From positions 444,200-508,199 of the forward strand of contig NZ_BAAADB010000003.1 of the NCBI RefSeq assembly GCF_039522025.1: a stretch of 64,000 nucleotides of DNA. The letters are read 5' to 3'. Source of the DNA: Deinococcus depolymerans (GTDB lineage Bacteria; Deinococcota; Deinococci; Deinococcales; Deinococcaceae). The notes beneath the pieces were generated by a model. It ran no database searches. It was not told where the DNA came from and worked only from the letters and a program-made list of their open reading frames with translations. The position numbers and the translations under genes are program-made. Positions 38,323 through 47,105 of the stretch are shown here, piece by piece; the first letter of the stretch is position 1, and each line of letters begins with the position of its first letter.

Positions 38323-38928
38323 GTGACGCCCGCCCTCCCGACCCCCCCACCCCGGCCGGCGCCGCCCAGACCCGACAGCGCGTGGCGGCGCTGGGTGCTG
38401 CGCGGCCTGCTGCCCGTGTACCTCCTGAGCACCTTCGGCGCCACCCTGGCCCGCGTGGACGGCGACTCCATGAACGACACCCTGCACACCGGCGACGTGC
38501 TGCTGCTCCTGAAATACCCGCGCTGGCTGCGCGCCTGGGGTGTCCCCGGCCCCTACCCGCGCCGCGGCGACCTGCTGATCTTCAAGGCCCCTGCCGACAG
38601 CGAGTACGCCTTCGAACGCCTCGCCGGCGTCCGCCACCGCCCCTACAACGTCAAGCGTGTCCTGGGCCTGCCGGGCGACACGGTCGCCATCCGGGACGGC
38701 CGGGTCATCCTGAACGGCCGCCCCCTGGCCGAAAGTTACGCCAGCGAGGGCTACGTGGCCGACCAGCCCGAGCAGACCGTCCCGCCCGGCAAGGTCTGGG
38801 TCATGGGCGACAACCGACGCCTGGGCGCCAGTCTCGACAGCCGCGCCTACGGACCGGTGGACCTGCGGGACGCCGCCGGACCCGCCGACCTGCGCCTGTG
38901 GCCCCGGCCCGGCCCCATTCCCCGCTGA
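38323..38928 (+). CDS. lepB: Signal peptidase I
   Basis: 201 residues, GTG start. One membrane anchor (about 25-45), then the S26 motifs: catalytic S49 in VDGDSMNDTL, RRGDLLIFKAP, catalytic K111 in YNVKRVLGLPGDTV, and GDNRRLGASLDSRAYGPV. It removes signal peptides outside the membrane, as needed by several secreted proteins of this window. There is no clear ribosome site; a TAGCCT box lies 9 nt before the GTG. Confidence 0.93.
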   Translation: MTPALPTPPPRPAPPRPDSAWRRWVLRGLLPVYLLSTFGATLARVDGDSMNDTLHTGDVLLLLKYPRWLRAWGVPGPYPRRGDLLIFKAPADSEYAFERLAGVRHRPYNVKRVLGLPGDTVAIRDGRVILNGRPLAESYASEGYVADQPEQTVPPGKVWVMGDNRRLGASLDSRAYGPVDLRDAAGPADLRLWPRPGPIPR

Positions 38929-39007
38929 CCGGCCGCTGACCCCACCCCGGCCAGCCGTTCACGCGCGGCAACCGGGGCACTCATCCACGGCTGATACGGT
39001 GCCTCTC

Positions 39008-39523
39008 ATGAAGGTTTTCACCGCTGCCCTCCTCGTCCTGAGCCTCCCGGTCGTCGCCGCCGCGCAGACGCCCGTCACGCTCGTGCCCATCAACGCGCCC
39101 AAACTGCCATTCAGCGTCAGCATGCCCAAAGGCTGGCTGGGCGTGAACTTCGAGGACGGCGCCCTCGGCGTGAGCGCCGTGTCCGCCAAGGCCCCCCCCG
39201 CCACCCTCATCCGCCTGCTGTACGCCGCGAAAGCCGGCGGCAACCCGACGGCCCCCACCGAATTCCAGAAGTTCGAGCAGGGCGTCCGGAGCACCGGCGC
39301 TTCCCTCAAACAGACCGCCAGCCGCACCGTGCGCTACGGCGGCGTGAACGGCCTGGAACGCGAGTACACCCTCACGCACCCCAAAGGCAAGCTGAACATG
39401 CGGGTCTGGTACGGCATCGGCGCGAAGAACCTGTACTCGTTCCAGCTGACCGACACCCCGGCCCGCTACGCGGCGGCCAGCAGCACCTTCAGCAAGGTCC
39501 TCGCCACCGTCAAGTTCCGCTGA
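39008..39523 (+). CDS. Secreted protein, unknown
   Basis: 171 residues. Signal peptide MKVFTAALLVLSLPVVAAAQ. The mature part begins PVTLVPINAPKLPFSVSMPKGWLGVNF and ends in YAAASSTFSKVLATVKF, a pattern seen in small secreted PsbP- or lipoprotein-like stress proteins (SMPKGW, then a terminal F-x-x-V-L-x-T-V-x-F). I cannot name a family. The ATG is 7 nt from a TACGGT box. A GTG 3 codons earlier is possible. Confidence 0.75.
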   Translation: MKVFTAALLVLSLPVVAAAQTPVTLVPINAPKLPFSVSMPKGWLGVNFEDGALGVSAVSAKAPPATLIRLLYAAKAGGNPTAPTEFQKFEQGVRSTGASLKQTASRTVRYGGVNGLEREYTLTHPKGKLNMRVWYGIGAKNLYSFQLTDTPARYAAASSTFSKVLATVKFR

Positions 39524-39584
39524 CCCCCCTGCGGCAGGCCGCCCGCACGCCCCCCTGGGTGTGTGGGCGGTGTACGGTACGGCC

Positions 39585-40313
39585 ATGCGACGACGGCGTC
39601 CGGCCCTGCTGATTCCACTGACGGTGTGGGCTGCCCTGGGCAGCGCCCACGCCAACGAACGCCTGCCCGTCACCGAGGTTCGCTTCAGCGCCAGCGGTGA
39701 GCGGGTCATGGCCGTCGTGAGCGGCGAGCAGGACGGCAGCGGCTTTGGTGCCGCCCGCCTCAACGTGCTGAGCACCCGCAACGGACAGACGCTGCTGGGC
39801 CGCGCCCGCACCCTGGAAAACGGCACGGCCATGCAGGCCCGCGCCGCGCTGCTGGACACGCCGCCCGTCCCGGCCTTCCTGCGCGCTGCCGGACTGACCG
39901 CCCGCCCTGCCAGCGTCCCCCGCTACCGCCGCAGCTACCCGGTCCCGTACCCCCGCTGGGAGGACGCCGTGACCCCCGGGCACGCCCAGACCACGCCCGT
40001 GCGCCTCTGGACCGTGCCGGTGCCCGTGCGCCTGAACGTGTACGCCGTGAACACCACCTGCCCGTACCCGGACATGCTGCCCCCCGGCACCCGCCCCGCC
40101 GGGTTCAGCCTCCGCGTGAACGGACAGGTCGTTCATACCGATCCCCTCACGCCCGCCCGGCCCGCCGCGCACCCGCTGAACTGCGCCGCCGGGTACACCG
40201 TCGAACGCGTGGACGTGCAGGGCAACCGCGTGCTGGTCACCCTGCGTGCCCTGATCCCGGGCTTCGAGGGGCCGGACGCCGTGCCCGTCTACGTCGCCGC
40301 CACCCTCAAGTAG
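39585..40313 (+). CDS. Secreted DUF2259-like protein
   Basis: 242 residues with a signal peptide (about 1-22). ERLPVTEVRFSASGERVMAVVSGEQDGSGFGAARLNVL resembles the start of DUF2259 (predicted secreted proteins known from Deinococcus and spirochaetes). Its function is unknown. Two Cys in the mature part (CPYPDM and LNCAAGY) may form a disulfide. The ATG is 6 nt from TACGGT. The TAG stop is followed at once by a family-2 palindrome. Confidence 0.7.
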   Translation: MRRRRPALLIPLTVWAALGSAHANERLPVTEVRFSASGERVMAVVSGEQDGSGFGAARLNVLSTRNGQTLLGRARTLENGTAMQARAALLDTPPVPAFLRAAGLTARPASVPRYRRSYPVPYPRWEDAVTPGHAQTTPVRLWTVPVPVRLNVYAVNTTCPYPDMLPPGTRPAGFSLRVNGQVVHTDPLTPARPAAHPLNCAAGYTVERVDVQGNRVLVTLRALIPGFEGPDAVPVYVAATLK

Positions 40314-40374
40314 GTTGATGGTGAGCAGGTGATGGTTGATGGAAGTCACGCAGAGTCCTCCATCAACCATCACC
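40314..40374. repeat. Palindromic repeat, family 2
   Basis: GTTGATGGTGAGCAGGTG, then a perfect 16-bp stem (GGTGATGGTTGATGGA 40328-40343 with TCCATCAACCATCACC 40359-40374). It lies between converging genes. The same GATGGTTGATGG/CCATCAACCATC core and the GTGAGCAGGTG lead-in occur after prfC (8258-8350). Confidence 0.7.
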
Positions 40375-40383
40375 CTGTCACGA

Positions 40384-42039
40384 TCACGCCAGCGTGCTGG
40401 CGACGCGGTTCATCAGGGCGCGGGCGGCGTTCAGTTCGTCGGTGTTGATGGTGTGACCCAGGCCGGGAATCACGCGGGCGTCCACGTCCGCGCCGCGCGC
40501 GCGGAGGGTCGCGGCCGTCTCCTCGAAGCGGGCCAGGGGAATGTGGCCGTCGCGGGGGTCCACGCCCATGAACACGGGCGTGCCGCTCAGGTCGCCGGTC
40601 CGGTCCAGGGTGATCAGGCCGCCGCTGAAGGCGATCACGCCGCCCAGGCCCGGCCTGCGGCTGGCGTACTCCAGCGCCAGGCACGCGCCCTGGCTGAAGC
40701 CGCCCAGCACCACCCGGCTGGCCGGGATGCCCTGCGCGGCCAGGATGCCCATGACGGCGTCCACGGTGGCGAGGGCGCGGTTCAGGTGCGGCTGGTTCTG
40801 CTCGACGGGCGCCAGGAACGACTGCGGGTACCAGGTGTTCCCGTCCGCCTGCGGCGCGAGGTACGTGAACGCACTCAGGTTGAATTCGCGTTCCAGGCTC
40901 AGGATGTCGGCCGCCGTGCCGCCGCGCCCGTGCAGCAGCACCATCGCCACCCGCGCGTCGGCCAGGGGGCGTCCGGCGGTCAGGACCTGCACGCCCTGCC
41001 CGTCAGGCCCGTCCTGGGTGGGGGCGGGCGGGCTGTTCAGGTCGCGTCCGCCGATGGTCACGCCGTACTCGCGGTTCACGATGCGCGGCACGTGCGCCTC
41101 GATCTGCGCGCGCTGCGGCTCGAACCACGCCGGGAGTTTCAGGTGCCGCCCGAGTTCCTCGACCGGCTCGTCGTCCGGGAAGCCGGGCGCGTCGGTGGCG
41201 ATCTCGAACAGCACGCCGTTCGGTTCGCGGAAGTAGATGGAATGGAAGTACTGGCGGTCCTGCACCGGGGTGGGGCGGTACCCGGCCTCGCTCAGGGACG
41301 CCATGTACGCGTCCTGCTCGGCGTCGTCGCGGGTGCGCAGCGCGACGTGGTGAACGCTGCCCGCCCCGAAGGTGCCGCGCGGCTGGCCCGGCCGTTCCAC
41401 GACGTCCACGAACAGGCCCACGCCGTCCCCGCTGCCCCGGAACCGCGTGCGGGTGCCTTCCGGGTCGGGTTCGCTGCCGACCTCCGTGAAGCCCAGTTGC
41501 CCGACCAGCAGCTGGCGCACGGCGTCCGTGTCGCGCACCCAGGCGGTCACGGAATGAAAGCCGCGCAGTTCGTGGTCGGCCGGGACGGGCGAGGCGGGCC
41601 AGGGCTGCACGGGCACGCCGTCGTCGAAGGTCAGTTCGATCCAGGTGCCGTCCGGGTCCTCGAAGGTCAGGACCTGCTGCCCGAAGCGGGTGCTGGCGGT
41701 GGCGTTCAGCCCGTGCCCCGCGAGGCGGGCCTGCCAGTAGGCGTGGCTGGCGGCCGGGACCGAGTAGGCCAGCGCGACGACCTCGCCGTTGCCGCGCACG
41801 CCGCGCCGCGCGCCGGGCCAGGGGAAGTGGGTCATGATCGTGCCGGGCTGCCCGGTCCGGTCGCCGTAGTAGAGGTGGTACGTGCCGGGGTCGTCGAAGT
41901 TCACGGTGACCTTCACCAGCCGCTGCCCGAGCACCTGCGTGTAGAAGTCCACGTTGCGCTGGGGGTCGCTGGCCATGACGGTCAGGTGGTGCAGGCCCTG
42001 GACGGGGCTGGTGCCGGGAGCGGGGGAGTGGGAGGTCAT
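40384..42039 (-). CDS. Fused ring-cleaving dioxygenase (VOC) and carboxylesterase, MhqO-MhqD type
   Basis: 551 residues. Residues 1-320 hold two glyoxalase/VOC halves of the MhqO/LinE type (LHHLTVMASDPQRNVDFYTQVLG; DPDGTWIEL; LRGFHSVTAWV; SVHHVALRT; DRQYFHSIYFREPNGVLFEIATD). Residues about 350-551 are an alpha/beta hydrolase of the acyl-protein thioesterase/MhqD type with LLHGRGG, S449 (GGFSQGA), D497 and H529 (GLGHT). In Bacillus subtilis these are separate genes, both under MhqR, for quinone and catechol detoxification. The neighbouring MarR gene supports the same role. The ATG at 42039 follows an AT-rich operator-like site. Confidence 0.88.
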   Translation of the reverse strand: MTSHSPAPGTSPVQGLHHLTVMASDPQRNVDFYTQVLGQRLVKVTVNFDDPGTYHLYYGDRTGQPGTIMTHFPWPGARRGVRGNGEVVALAYSVPAASHAYWQARLAGHGLNATASTRFGQQVLTFEDPDGTWIELTFDDGVPVQPWPASPVPADHELRGFHSVTAWVRDTDAVRQLLVGQLGFTEVGSEPDPEGTRTRFRGSGDGVGLFVDVVERPGQPRGTFGAGSVHHVALRTRDDAEQDAYMASLSEAGYRPTPVQDRQYFHSIYFREPNGVLFEIATDAPGFPDDEPVEELGRHLKLPAWFEPQRAQIEAHVPRIVNREYGVTIGGRDLNSPPAPTQDGPDGQGVQVLTAGRPLADARVAMVLLHGRGGTAADILSLEREFNLSAFTYLAPQADGNTWYPQSFLAPVEQNQPHLNRALATVDAVMGILAAQGIPASRVVLGGFSQGACLALEYASRRPGLGGVIAFSGGLITLDRTGDLSGTPVFMGVDPRDGHIPLARFEETAATLRARGADVDARVIPGLGHTINTDELNAARALMNRVASTLA

Positions 42040-42052
42040 GAAGCCATACTAC

Positions 42053-42070
42053 TTAACATTGAACTATTAA
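42053..42070. promoter_or_regulatory. Candidate MarR operator
   Basis: TTAACATTGAACTATTAA: TTAA-N10-TTAA with a central TTGAA, a rare AT-rich patch in this GC-rich DNA, 13 bp before the dioxygenase-esterase start. Such sites suit MarR-family dimers. Confidence 0.45.
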
Positions 42071-42125
42071 AGGTGGCCCGCGCTACACAGAGCAGGCTCC
42101 CTGGCGGCCACCACCCGACCGCAGA

Positions 42126-42161
42126 AGCGGGGAGAACCCACCTTCCCGGTCCCTCCCCGCT
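42126..42161 (-). terminator. Hairpin after marR-type gene
   Basis: AGCGGGGAG pairs with CTCCCCGCT (9 bp) around an 18-nt loop, 17 bp after the marR-type stop. No U tract. Confidence 0.4.
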
Positions 42162-42177
42162 CCGCGACCAGTTCCGG

Positions 42178-42696
42178 TCAGGCGCGGCCGCGCGCCCCCC
42201 GGCGCCTGCCGGCCCCGACCGGTTCGGCCTGCTCGCGCCCGCGCAGCGCCAGCCCCAGCTTCTTCGACAGGCGGGTCAGCTGATCGCGTTCCTCGCCCGT
42301 CAGGACCGAGAACACCTCACGGATGCCCGCCACGTGCTGCGGCAGCACCCGCCCGATCAGCGCCTCGCCCTCCGGCGTCAGCGACACCCGCATGATCCGG
42401 CGGTCCACCTCGTCCCGGTCGCGGCGCACCAGCCCGTCGCGTTCCAGGTTGTCGATCACCATGGTCAGGTTCCCGCTCGACCGCAGGATCTTCTCGGCCA
42501 GTTCCCGCTGACTCAGCGGTCCCAGGTGGTACAGCGCCTCGATCACCCCGAACTGGCTGATGGTCAGGTTATGCGCGGCCAGATGCCGGTTGGAGGCGAC
42601 CTCCACGGCGTGAGACGCGCGCCACAGCTTCACGTAGGCGTCCAACGCCGCTCGGTCCTCGGGTGAGCCAGCGTAACGGTTCGGCATAAGCTCCAT
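42178..42696 (-). CDS. MarR-family regulator (MhqR-like)
   Basis: 172 residues. Classical MarR layout: ALDAYVKLWRASHAVEVAS (dimer helix), NLTISQFGVIEALYHLGPLSQRELAEKILRSSGNLTMVIDNLERDGLVRRDRDEVDRRIMRVSLTPEGE split into helices, recognition helix and wing, then a dimer helix. The tail is strongly basic (RRRGARGRA). The spacing and motifs match MhqR-type repressors. It lies upstream of the glyoxalase-esterase fusion on the same strand, so it probably controls it. Confidence 0.9.
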   Translation of the reverse strand: MELMPNRYAGSPEDRAALDAYVKLWRASHAVEVASNRHLAAHNLTISQFGVIEALYHLGPLSQRELAEKILRSSGNLTMVIDNLERDGLVRRDRDEVDRRIMRVSLTPEGEALIGRVLPQHVAGIREVFSVLTGEERDQLTRLSKKLGLALRGREQAEPVGAGRRRGARGRA

Positions 42697-42791
42697 GGTC
42701 GCCGCGAGTCTTCATGAAGTCAAGTAAACGCCCCCGGTCGCGGGTGGACCGGGGACGGAGTGTTCAGGCGCACGCAGGGCCGGCGTTCACG

Positions 42792-44069
42792 TCAGCCGCG
42801 CGCGCGGTACTCCTCGGTCGCCAGCCGCACGCAGGCGGCCACGGCGCGCATCGCCACGTAGACCTCCTCGACCGGCGGGCGGGTCGGCGCGAGGCGGATG
42901 TTGCGGTTGTGCGGGTCCTTCCCGCCGGGGTACGTGGCGCCCGCCGGGGTCAGGCTCACGCCCACCGCGTCCGCCAGGGCAACCACGCGGTCCGCGACCG
43001 GCTCGGCCGTATCCAGGCTGATGAAGTACCCGCCGCGCGGATTCTTCCAGGTGGCGAACGTGCCGTCCGTGCCGAGTTCCTCACTCAGGACCTCGTTCAC
43101 CGCGCGGAACTTCGGTTCGATCAGCGCCGCGTGCGCCGCCATCAGGCCCTCCAGCCCGCCCGGGTAGGTCTGGAGGAACTTCACGTGCCGCGCCTGCTCG
43201 ACCTTGTTCGGCCCGATGCTCTGTGCGTTCAGGTACTTCGAGAGCCACTTCACGTTGTCCTCGCTGCTGCCCAGGAAGCCCAGGCCCGCCCCGGCGAACG
43301 TGACCTTGCTGGTGCTGGCGAACACGAACGCCCGGTCCGGGAAGCCCCCGTCACGGCACAGCGCCACGAGGTTCACCGGCCTGTCCTGCGCCGCCGGGTC
43401 CGGCGACAGGTGATGCACGCGGTACGCGTCGTCCGCGAAGACCGTGAAGTCCGGCGCGGCCGCCCTCAGCGCGGTCAGGCGGCGGGCCTTCTCGGCGCTG
43501 ATGGTCTCGCCGCCCGGGTTCGAGTACGTCGGCACGAACAGCACGCCCTTCACGGACGGGTCGGCCGCCGCGAGCCGCTCGATGGCGTCCACGTCCGGCC
43601 CGTCGGCCTGCATGTCCACCGTCAGCAGCTCGAAGCCCAGCGTCTCCAGCAGCAGGAAGTGCCGGTCGTAGCCGGGCACCGTGACGATCATCTTCGGCGC
43701 CTGCCCCGCCCAGGGTTTCCCGCCGCGCAGGCCGTGCAGCAGCGCGAACGTCAGCACGTACCCCTGCAGTTCCAGGCTGGCGTTGTTCCACACGATCATG
43801 TTCTCGGGCTTCAGGTCCAGGTACGCGCCGAACAGCGCCCGCGCGGACGGCAGGCCCGCCACGCCGCCCGGGTAGTTGCGCAGGTCCAGGCCGTCCATGT
43901 GCGTGTCGTTCTCGCCCAGCGCGCCCAGCAGGCCGTTACTCAGGTCGAAGTCCGCGTCGGCCGGCTGTCCGCGCTGCATGTTCAGTTTCAGGCCCTGCGC
44001 CCGCACCGCCTCGTACGCCGCGCGCGCCCGCTCCAGTCCCGTTCCCGTGCTCACCGTGTCGCTCGTCAT
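42792..44069 (-). CDS. PLP-dependent aminotransferase, class I/II
   Basis: 425 residues. The PLP lysine lies in FASTSKVTFAGAGLGF. NYPGGVAGLPSARALFGAYL, VPTYSNPGGETIS and FADDAYRVHHL (Asp-x-x-Tyr for the cofactor) are present. The overall sequence resembles the aspartate aminotransferase Ic group rather than classical AspC. It would move amino groups between amino acids and 2-oxo acids. The ATG at 44069 is 6 nt from TACCCT, so it is probably leaderless. Confidence 0.88.
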   Translation of the reverse strand: MTSDTVSTGTGLERARAAYEAVRAQGLKLNMQRGQPADADFDLSNGLLGALGENDTHMDGLDLRNYPGGVAGLPSARALFGAYLDLKPENMIVWNNASLELQGYVLTFALLHGLRGGKPWAGQAPKMIVTVPGYDRHFLLLETLGFELLTVDMQADGPDVDAIERLAAADPSVKGVLFVPTYSNPGGETISAEKARRLTALRAAAPDFTVFADDAYRVHHLSPDPAAQDRPVNLVALCRDGGFPDRAFVFASTSKVTFAGAGLGFLGSSEDNVKWLSKYLNAQSIGPNKVEQARHVKFLQTYPGGLEGLMAAHAALIEPKFRAVNEVLSEELGTDGTFATWKNPRGGYFISLDTAEPVADRVVALADAVGVSLTPAGATYPGGKDPHNRNIRLAPTRPPVEEVYVAMRAVAACVRLATEEYRARG

Positions 44070-44075
44070 GCCCAC

Positions 44076-44081
44076 AGGGTA
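44076..44081 (-). promoter_or_regulatory. -10 box of aminotransferase
   Basis: TACCCT on the minus strand, 6 nt before the ATG; leaderless layout. Confidence 0.5.
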
Positions 44082-44268
44082 ACGGCCCGCGCCTTCCGGG
44101 ATGCCCCCCTTGTGCGGTCAGCTTCCGGGGTGGGGGCGGGGTCTCCGGGGCGGGCGGGTGTTACACTTCTGGCGCCCGGCCCCCGCGCCGAGCGTCCCTC
44201 TTTTGCGTCTTTCCCCCTTTTGCCTTCCGCCGCCCGGCCCTTTGCCCGGCTGCGGCACACTGAGCCCC

Positions 44269-44325
44269 GCCCAATCCGATTTCGGCCCAATCCGAGTTCC
44301 GCCCAATCCAGGCACCACCCAACAG
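44269..44325 (+). repeat. 16-bp direct repeats in leader of NYN gene
   Basis: GCCCAATCC occurs at 44269, 44285 and 44301, exactly 16 bp apart, with a decayed fourth unit (ACCCAACAG at 44317) running into the AGGAG ribosome site. The repeats lie in the untranslated leader, suggesting a protein-binding site on DNA or RNA. Confidence 0.75.
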
Positions 44326-44335
44326 GAGACCTTCA

Positions 44336-44884
44336 ATGCAGTACATCGTTCACCGTCCGCGCGTCGGGGTGTTCATCGACACCCAGAACCTCTACCACTC
44401 GGCCCGCGACCTGCTGGAACGCACCGTGAACTTCGAGACGATCCTGAACGTCGCCACCGAGGACCGCGAACTCGTGCACGCCATCAGTTACACCGTGGAA
44501 CGCGAGAACGAGGCGACCGCCCGCCCGTTCATCTACAAGCTGTCCACGCTGGGCTTCAAGGTGCGCCGCATGAACCTCACGCTGCACCACGTCACGGACG
44601 GCGGCAAGGCCATCTACGAGGGCAACTGGGACATGGGCATCGTGGCCGACATGGTCCGCATGATGGACCACATGGACATCATCGTGCTGGGCAGCGGCGA
44701 CGGCGACTACACCGACATCGTCGAGGTCCTGCAGGAACGCGGCAAGCGCGTGGAGGTCATCGCGTTCCGCGAGCACACCGCGCAGAAACTCATCGACGCC
44801 GCCGACCGCTTCACGCACCTGCCCGACATCGAGAACGGCCTGATGCCCGCCCGCACGCCCAAGGCCAGCAAGACCGAGGAGTGA
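44336..44884 (+). CDS. NYN-domain protein (LabA/DUF88 family)
   Basis: 182 residues. A PIN-like nuclease fold: VGVFIDTQNLYHSARD (first Asp), KAIYEGNWDMGIVADMV (Asp) and IIVLGSGDGDYTDIVEVL (Gly-Asp-x-Asp) give the acidic pocket of NYN ribonucleases. The target RNA is unknown. AGGAG lies 8-9 nt before the ATG. It is followed 4 nt later by queA, so it may act on tRNA or simply share the transcript. The leader has 16-bp repeats. Confidence 0.88.
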   Translation: MQYIVHRPRVGVFIDTQNLYHSARDLLERTVNFETILNVATEDRELVHAISYTVERENEATARPFIYKLSTLGFKVRRMNLTLHHVTDGGKAIYEGNWDMGIVADMVRMMDHMDIIVLGSGDGDYTDIVEVLQERGKRVEVIAFREHTAQKLIDAADRFTHLPDIENGLMPARTPKASKTEE

Positions 44885-44888
44885 GGCC

Positions 44889-46058
44889 GTGCCAGACGCA
44901 CCGCAGCCCGGCGGCATGTCGCCCGTCACCACCCTGAGCGCCGAACAGGCCGCGCTTGCCGACGCGACCCTGGCCCGCCTGAACTTCGACCTGCCACCCG
45001 ACCGCATCGCGCAGACCGGCGCGGAACCCCGCGACGCCTCCCGCCTGATGGTCGTGGGGCAGACCGTCACGCACCACATCTTCCGGGACCTGCCGAAACT
45101 GCTGCGCCCCGGCGACCTGCTGGTGTTCAACGAGAGCCGCGTCATCCCGGCGCGCGTCATGGCCCGCAAACCCGTGGACGCCGCCGGACACGGAGGCGGA
45201 CAGGTCGAGGTGCTGCTGCTGCGCGAGGAGGACCTCCCGGACCTGAGTGCCGAACACGGCCCGCACCTGTGGAGTGCGTACCTGAAACCCGCCCGCCGCG
45301 CCGGGAACGAACTGTGGCTGGGCGACGGCGAGCACCGCCAGCGTGCCCGCGTGGTCGGGCAACTGGAGGACGGCGCCCGCATCCTGGCCTTCGACCGGGA
45401 CATCAAACCCCACCTGGACGACATCGGCCGCCTGCCCCTCCCGCCTTACATCGACCCCGGCAGCAGTGACGACACGTGGCGGGAACGCTACCAGACCGTG
45501 TACGCCCGCGCGCCCGGCAGCGTGGCCGCCCCCACCGCCGGCCTGCACTTCACGCCGGACCTGCTCGCGGCGCTGGACGCCGCCGGGGTGGAGCGCACCA
45601 CCGTCACCCTGCACGTCGGGGCCGGGACCTTCAAACCCGTCACCGGCCCCGTCGCCGAGCACACCATGCACGCCGAACGCTACTCCGTGACGCCGGGGGC
45701 GGCCGCCGCCATCAACCGCGCCCGCGCCTCCGGACGGCGCGTGATCGCGGTCGGCACCACCACCGTCCGAACCCTGGAAAGCGCCTGGGACGGCACGCAG
45801 GTCCGCGCGGGCGAGGGCGACACCCGCATCTTCATCACGCCCGGCACGCCCGTGAACGTCCCGGACCTGCTGATCACCAACCTGCACCTGCCCGGCAGCA
45901 CCCTGCTGCTGCTCGTGACCGCCTTCGCCGGAGAGGACCGCATCCGCGCCGCCTACGACGCCGCCCTGCACGGCGAGTACCGCTTCTACTCGCTGGGCGA
46001 CGCCATGCTGCTGACGAACGTGCGTGGAACGCAGGCGGCGGGCAGCGGGACGCGCTGA
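44889..46058 (+). CDS. queA: S-adenosylmethionine:tRNA ribosyltransferase-isomerase
   Basis: 389 residues, GTG start with GGAG just upstream (in the NYN stop region). Family motifs: FDLPPDRIAQTGAEPRDASRL, LVFNESRVIPARV, LPLPPYI, ERYQTVYARAPGSVAAPTAGLHFT and HVGAGTFKPV. QueA transfers and isomerises the ribosyl part of SAM onto preQ1-tRNA to make epoxyqueuosine. The substrate-binding regions are intact. It converges with the GNAT gene. Confidence 0.96.
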   Translation: MPDAPQPGGMSPVTTLSAEQAALADATLARLNFDLPPDRIAQTGAEPRDASRLMVVGQTVTHHIFRDLPKLLRPGDLLVFNESRVIPARVMARKPVDAAGHGGGQVEVLLLREEDLPDLSAEHGPHLWSAYLKPARRAGNELWLGDGEHRQRARVVGQLEDGARILAFDRDIKPHLDDIGRLPLPPYIDPGSSDDTWRERYQTVYARAPGSVAAPTAGLHFTPDLLAALDAAGVERTTVTLHVGAGTFKPVTGPVAEHTMHAERYSVTPGAAAAINRARASGRRVIAVGTTTVRTLESAWDGTQVRAGEGDTRIFITPGTPVNVPDLLITNLHLPGSTLLLLVTAFAGEDRIRAAYDAALHGEYRFYSLGDAMLLTNVRGTQAAGSGTR

Positions 46059-46079
46059 AGGTGGGCGCTGGCCCGCTTC

Positions 46080-47105
46080 CTACTGATCACCCTCCACGGC
46101 CCGTTTCAGGGTGGCGGTCGCCGCCTCGCGCGTGAAGCCCAGGCGGTTGTTGATGGCCAGCATGGGGGCGTTCCCGGTGTGGTTGCCGGTGTGCGAGTGC
46201 GTGAAGCCGCGTGCCAGGGCCGCGCGGGCCGCCGCCAGCTTCAGGGCGAGACCGAGGCCGTGGCCGCGCCACTCGCGGCGCACGCCGGTCAGGCCGTTGT
46301 GCAGGTGGCCCGGCTGGGCGGGCAGCGTCTGCGCCAGCTGACTGGTGCCCAACCACGTGCCGTCCGGGGCGACGGCGATCATCAGGCCGCGCGGGTCCAG
46401 TTCACGCTGAGGCATCCGCATCCGCCAGACCTCGAACGGCCAGACCTGCACGGGAGTCGCGCTGGGCACGTCGGTCAGCAGGGCGCGGATCAGGTCGTAA
46501 TGCTCGCGCGGCTGCGTGTCCCAGGGGTCCGCGCCGGGGGCGGTCAGGTCCGCCAGCGAAACGACGCGCACGCCGCTCGCCAGGGCGCGGGCTTCCTCGT
46601 CCGCGAACGCCGCGAAATCCAGGGTGCGCAGGTCCAGGACGCTGCTCCACATGCGGTCGTGTTCCGCCCAGCCGCGCCGTAGCAGGTGCCCGGTCTCCCA
46701 CCAGCCCTCCCGCAGGCGCGTGACGGCCACCCGCGCGCCCGCCGCGCGCAGCACCTCCAGGCCGTACTCGACCAGTGAGTCGGCCAGCGCGGAGCGGCGG
46801 TACTCCGGGTGCAACGTGACCGTTAGGTCCAGCCACCCGTCGTGGTTGTCCATGCCCGGCACGCCCGTCTGCACCGCCCCGACCAGTACGCCGCCCAGGA
46901 ACGCCCCGCGCTGCGAGTGATGCTCGCCCGGCAGTCGCCCCGCCGCCAGCCGCTCCAGATTCACGGCGTCCGTCGGTTTCTCCGGGTGCGCCAGCGTCAG
47001 CAGCGCCGCGTACTCGGCGGTGCTCAGATCACGAAACGACACGTCACGGAACGACAGGTCGGCGGGGGTTCCCTGCGCGGAGGGCAGCGGGGTGTGCTCG
47101 CTCAT
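46080..47105 (-). CDS. Double-GNAT N-acetyltransferase
   Basis: 341 residues. Two GNAT-like halves: residues 20-160 (DLTVTLHPEYRRSALADSLVEYGLEVLRAAGA) and 180-341 (GTSQLAQTL, LTGVRREWRGHGLGLALKLAAARAALARGF, MLAINNRLGFTREAA). Only the second half keeps a standard acetyl-CoA loop (R-x-x-G-x-G), so the first may be structural. Similar tandem enzymes include mycothiol synthase-like and streptothricin-type proteins; the substrate is unknown. I chose the ATG at 47105; an in-frame ATG 12 codons upstream is possible. Confidence 0.8.
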   Translation of the reverse strand: MSEHTPLPSAQGTPADLSFRDVSFRDLSTAEYAALLTLAHPEKPTDAVNLERLAAGRLPGEHHSQRGAFLGGVLVGAVQTGVPGMDNHDGWLDLTVTLHPEYRRSALADSLVEYGLEVLRAAGARVAVTRLREGWWETGHLLRRGWAEHDRMWSSVLDLRTLDFAAFADEEARALASGVRVVSLADLTAPGADPWDTQPREHYDLIRALLTDVPSATPVQVWPFEVWRMRMPQRELDPRGLMIAVAPDGTWLGTSQLAQTLPAQPGHLHNGLTGVRREWRGHGLGLALKLAAARAALARGFTHSHTGNHTGNAPMLAINNRLGFTREAATATLKRAVEGDQ

